Shown piece by piece: positions 22,265 to 25,081 of a stretch of DNA of 25,081 nt (positions within the stretch are counted from its first letter, which is position 1; each line of letters begins with the position of its first letter). Where the stretch lies: the NCBI GenBank assembly GCA_016195145.1, contig JACQAF010000010.1, positions 1 through 25,081 of the forward strand, written 5' to 3'. The position numbers were made by a program, and so were the translations under genes. The stretch comes from Rhodospirillales bacterium. Lineage in GTDB: Bacteria; Pseudomonadota; Alphaproteobacteria; CACIAM-22H2. The notes below the pieces were generated by a model. That model was given only the letters and a program-made list of their open reading frames with translations. It made no database searches and was not told the DNA's origin.

Positions 22265-22306
22265 GACACCGATCCTGTCGCCCACAACTATGCCGGAAAG
22301 GGCCGG

Positions 22307-22335
22307 ACCATAGCGACGCAGCCGCACGCTGTCAA
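22307..22335 (-). promoter_or_regulatory. rpmJ promoter
   Basis: On the minus strand a perfect TTGACA (22335-22330) and TATGGT (22312-22307) are 17 bp apart. Transcription would begin near 22300, leaving a leader of about 36 bases. This is the best promoter match in the window. Confidence 0.7.
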
Positions 22336-22396
22336 CCGCGCCCGCAGCGCCCCTTGGCCGGGCATTGGGCAGTGTTTTCCGGGCCCTTGGCCACGA

Positions 22397-23473
22397 TCAG
22401 CCCCGCTTGAGGCCGTAGAACCGCGCCAGCCGCAATTCGCCCGAATCGATCGCCGCGACCCGCAGGCCCCACAGCTCCACCTCGCGCACCAAGCTCTTCG
22501 ATTCCTCAGGATTCATCGAATCGGGCTTAAGAATACGCGCAAGATTCGCCCAGCCGTCCAGCACCAGTTTGCGGAATTCGGTCGACATGTCGTCGGCGAC
22601 CCGGACGTCGAGTTTGAGCGCTCGCAACTCCTTGGTGAATTGGTCGAGCGTGCACAGGACCGGCGCATGGTCTTCGGCCGCCATCCATTTGGCGAGGGCC
22701 GGCGAATTCGCCCCGGCCTTGCTCAGCACGAAATCGGTGAACATCAGCTGTCCACCGGGCTTCAGGCATTTTTCAATTTCCGTCAGCAACCGTTTCTTGT
22801 TGGCCAGATGGAACATTGACTGTCGGGCGAACACCGCGTCGTATTTCTTCGCCGGCAGCTCAACCGTCACCGGATCAAAATGCTCGACCGGGGCCTTTTT
22901 CGACAGACCGGCCATTTCCGACGCCTTGGCGCCCGCCACCGCCAGGTTTTTCGACGACTCCATGCCGAGAACCCAGGCGCCGAAGGTTTTCGAGATCGCG
23001 CGCGTCGCACCGCCGAGCCCGCAACCAAGGTCGAGCATCGATTTTTCTTTGTTCAGGCCGAGAGGCTTGACCATCTCAAGCACATGTTCGGTGCCGCCCG
23101 GAAATGAAAACCCGTCGCCCCAGATCAGCTCCGATATCTTGACCCGCGACGCCGACCAGCGGTCGGCAACTTCGAGCTTGGGCGCGGGGCTGCTCGGCGC
23201 CGCGGCCGGAGCGGCGACTTCGGGGGCCGGTTCTTCGGGTAAATAATACCCGTCCCACCAGGCGCGCAGCTGGGCGCGCCGGGGGGCTTGGGCCGCCCAC
23301 CACGCGTCGAACCGGGCGCGCAGCCGACCGGGCGTGCCGCCGCCTTCGGCAGGGGACGCTTCGCTTGGGGTTTCAGACGGCGCTACGGCATCGGGAACGT
23401 TGCCCGCCGCCGCCGTCTGGCGCCCGAATATGTTCATCAACTGCATCAGCTGCATCGCCGTTCCCAAAGTCAT
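22397..23473 (-). CDS. SAM-dependent methyltransferase, class I
   Basis: A cytoplasmic methyltransferase with a Rossmann fold. Motif I is KSMLDLGCGLGGATRAIS. The acidic loop follows (LGMESSKNLAVAG), then motif YDAVFARQSMFHLANKKRLL and the LKPGGQLMFTDFV block typical of Methyltransf_11-type enzymes. The N-terminal 100 residues are low-complexity, rich in Ala, Pro and Glu, with two Trp-rich segments (FDAWWAAQAPRRAQLRAWW), and look disordered. The substrate is unknown; the fold is shared with lipid-head-group and small-molecule methyltransferases. The start is uncertain: the frame opens at 23518, and 23473 (MTLGTAMQ) or a Met six codons later are equally possible. It lies downstream of the response regulator on the same strand with about 90-135 bp between. 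Confidence 0.8.
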   Translation of the reverse strand: MTLGTAMQLMQLMNIFGRQTAAAGNVPDAVAPSETPSEASPAEGGGTPGRLRARFDAWWAAQAPRRAQLRAWWDGYYLPEEPAPEVAAPAAAPSSPAPKLEVADRWSASRVKISELIWGDGFSFPGGTEHVLEMVKPLGLNKEKSMLDLGCGLGGATRAISKTFGAWVLGMESSKNLAVAGAKASEMAGLSKKAPVEHFDPVTVELPAKKYDAVFARQSMFHLANKKRLLTEIEKCLKPGGQLMFTDFVLSKAGANSPALAKWMAAEDHAPVLCTLDQFTKELRALKLDVRVADDMSTEFRKLVLDGWANLARILKPDSMNPEESKSLVREVELWGLRVAAIDSGELRLARFYGLKRG

Positions 23474-23608
23474 ACGCCTTTGGAGGGGGTGGCCGTCTAA
23501 ATAGACCCCGCCATCCAACAGGCTGTCATGACAGGCTTAATAAACCCTTATCGAGATTCGGGCCGATCGGGAACGCGCCACGCAGAACGAAACGACGGAT
23601 CGACCCGG

Positions 23609-24046
23609 CTATTGCCAGACGCCGCCAGGACCGGCGGCCGGCTCCAGCCGCTTGGTTACCCAGAAACGGATGCGCTCCAGCAAATGTTCGCGGGTGAATG
23701 GCTTGACGATGAAGTCGTTGCCGCCCGCCGCCATCCCGGCGCGGACGTCCTGGGCCGTCTTGCAGACAGTGATAAAGGCGATCGGCACGCGCGCCGTATT
23801 CGTCAGCCCGCGCAGCTTCCGGCAGGTCTCGAAGCCGTCCATATCGGGCATCTGGACATCGAGGAGAATCAGTTTCGGCGTCACCCGATGCACGAGATCG
23901 ACGCATTCCGCGCCGCTCGGCGCCCCGAAAAACGTGTATCCGGCCCCCACGACATAGGCCTTCAGAAGCATCAGGTTTTCGGGCACGTCGTCGACGCCGA
24001 CAATCACCCGGGCCTTGTTGTCCGCTTGCTGGTTGGGGGCGTTCAT
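23609..24046 (-). CDS. receiver-domain-only response regulator
   Basis: A 145-residue CheY-like protein with no output domain. Acidic pocket Asp19-Asp20, phosphoacceptor Asp63 in LILLDVQMPDMDG, Thr93 in FITV and Lys115 in FIVKPF are all present, so it should be phosphorylated on Asp63. It starts 14 bp after the end of the Hpt gene on the same strand, so the pair is probably cotranscribed and may form a phosphorelay segment. No histidine kinase is seen in the window, so the sensor is elsewhere. The pathway output is unknown. Confidence 0.93.
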   Translation of the reverse strand: MNAPNQQADNKARVIVGVDDVPENLMLLKAYVVGAGYTFFGAPSGAECVDLVHRVTPKLILLDVQMPDMDGFETCRKLRGLTNTARVPIAFITVCKTAQDVRAGMAAGGNDFIVKPFTREHLLERIRFWVTKRLEPAAGPGGVWQ

Positions 24047-24060
24047 TTCCTGCCGTTCCT

Positions 24061-24504
24061 TTATTGGACAACCGCGCCAGTATCGAGAAAGCGCGATCGC
24101 ATCAGCGCCCAGGCCGATACCGAAACGCTCCGCACCTCGGCCACCACGCGCCGCGCCGCGTCGCCGTCGTCGTTCTTGCAGGCGGCATGCAGCTGATGGG
24201 CCAGCGCTTCGACCCGCCGGACTCCGAAATTGCCCGCTGTGCTGATCAGATCATGCGCCTCGCGGCGCAGGCCAGGAAGATCGCCCCGTGCGGCCAGCTC
24301 ATCGATGCGGTCCAGCCGGCTGGCCGCATTGGTCAGATACGATTCAACCAGGCTGTGGAACTCGGCCGGCGCGATCACCTGCTGGATGCTACGGAGTTGC
24401 TCCTCGTCGAGCAGCGGCGGCTGGCTATCACCGCCGGTATTATCCTGCGGCGAGCCGGAGGCGATGCCCGGGCCCTTCAGTTCTTCGCTGGCATTGGCCG
24501 GCAT
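24061..24504 (-). CDS. Hpt-domain phosphotransfer protein
   Basis: A 147-residue histidine phosphotransfer protein. The Hpt four-helix bundle spans about residues 35-140, with phosphorylated His84 in REAHDLISTAGNFGVRRVEA, the classical motif. The first 30 residues are polar and probably disordered. Such proteins move phosphoryl groups between hybrid kinases and response regulators. Its gene is followed at once by the receiver-only regulator, which makes these two likely partners. The start ATG 24504 has only a weak ribosome binding site. Confidence 0.9.
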   Translation of the reverse strand: MPANASEELKGPGIASGSPQDNTGGDSQPPLLDEEQLRSIQQVIAPAEFHSLVESYLTNAASRLDRIDELAARGDLPGLRREAHDLISTAGNFGVRRVEALAHQLHAACKNDDGDAARRVVAEVRSVSVSAWALMRSRFLDTGAVVQ

Positions 24505-24588
24505 GGCGACCCACTTCTATTGAGGCCGCCACTATCGCTCCGACATGATTAAAATTTTGTTAGCGCGCACTGCCGGCAGGGCATTCCC

Positions 24589-25081
24589 TCAATTGGCCGC
24601 CACGAAGCGGTCAAGCGCCCGGGCCGACACCGCGCTCAACGCGGCGTTCACGGCAAGGCGGGCCCGAGCATCGGCCATCCACGTCGCCGCGGCGGCGGCG
24701 GCGGCGGCGTCGAGTTGGGACAAGTGATCGACCGCCCCCGATAAATGACCATGGGTGAGGTTGCGCTCGGCCTGGGCGACGATATTGGTGATCCGCTCTT
24801 CCGGCGTCGCGGCGCGCGAGAAGAACGAACCGACCCATGCCTCGGCCCGCGCGCCGAGCGACCGCCCGTCGCCCGAGGCGACGACTGCCAGGCGCGGAAC
24901 CACGAAACTGGCGAAGCTGTCGCGCAATTGCGAAACCGTGGCGACGCCGTTTTCGGCGTGCGTCGCCAGAACGGCCAGCGGGCCGGCAAGGGCGGGATCG
25001 GCCCCGGCGACCGCGCGGATCGCCGCCACTTCCTTGGCATAGGGCCGCGAGCCCGACAGCGCCGTGCGCAATTGCAATGCG
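24589..25081 (-). CDS. mitofilin-like (COG4223) membrane protein, C-terminal part
   Basis: An open frame entering from beyond the right edge of the window, so the gene is 5'-truncated by the window and not broken. The visible 164 residues are helical and rich in Ala (QLRTALSGSRPYAKEVAAIR, LPV-like ALAGPLAVLATHAENGVATV, then VGSFFSRAATPEERI and AERNLTHGHLSGAVDHLSQL). This fits the C-terminal domain of alphaproteobacterial proteins related to mitofilin/Mic60, which shape inner membranes and often sit beside heme-synthesis genes. The TTG at 25077 is an internal Leu codon. A GCG run at 24690-24710 encodes an alanine tract. The family call rests on composition and this ending pattern. Confidence 0.65.
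   Translation of the reverse strand, partial: ALQLRTALSGSRPYAKEVAAIRAVAGADPALAGPLAVLATHAENGVATVSQLRDSFASFVVPRLAVVASGDGRSLGARAEAWVGSFFSRAATPEERITNIVAQAERNLTHGHLSGAVDHLSQLDAAAAAAAATWMADARARLAVNAALSAVSARALDRFVAAN

Noticed and set aside
24685..24712. GCG trinucleotide run as a possible microsatellite
   Set aside because: In frame it encodes an alanine tract in an already Ala-rich protein; too short to call phase variation.

Overview
The window comes from a high-GC alphaproteobacterium, most likely of Rhodospirillales type. This rests on a 41-residue L36 protein, an ELM1-family gene, a mitofilin-like (COG4223) gene, an alpha-type 6S RNA and carB followed directly by greA. All names are from reading the sequence; no database search was possible.

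Layout. 1-1.7 kb: the 3' part of carB, then greA. Both are broken by internal losses that shift the frame. 1.7-12.6 kb: an accessory-looking block with a LysE/RhtB exporter, an ornithine-cyclodeaminase-family gene, a chromate-resistance operon (SOD/partial rhodanese, ChrB domain, ChrA), an ion antiporter behind an Lrp regulator, an ELM1-type gene, an unrecognised 635-residue protein and an amidinotransferase. 12.8-14.9 kb: trxB, a lysR gene with a short C-terminus, and a probable 6S RNA with its terminator. 15.0-16.7 kb: msrP (3' end missing) and an exported TPR protein, both on the minus strand. 16.8-17.9 kb: an M14-like peptidase. 17.9-22.0 kb: glcDEF, the glycolate oxidase operon. 22.1-25.1 kb: rpmJ, a methyltransferase, a receiver-only response regulator, an Hpt protein and the C-terminal part of a mitofilin-like protein.

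Two things stand out. First, a promoter plus 5' leader module of about 130-150 bp occurs twice, before two unrelated transcription units: the cyclodeaminase gene and the chromate operon. In both copies the leader can fold into a hairpin that covers the ribosome binding site and the start codon, and the pairing differs between copies while the architecture is kept. This is the best candidate here for an undescribed regulatory element. Second, at least four otherwise well-conserved genes (carB, greA, msrP, lysR), and perhaps a fifth (the rhodanese part of the SOD fusion), have lost internal or 3' pieces of tens of codons, with intact sequence on both sides. Two are normally indispensable genes, so an assembly or sequencing artefact must be excluded before any biological reading.

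The rest is ordinary metabolism: redox and stress functions (TrxB, MsrP, SOD, chromate efflux), amino-acid handling and export, and glycolate use. No insertion sequence, CRISPR array, tRNA or rRNA gene was seen.
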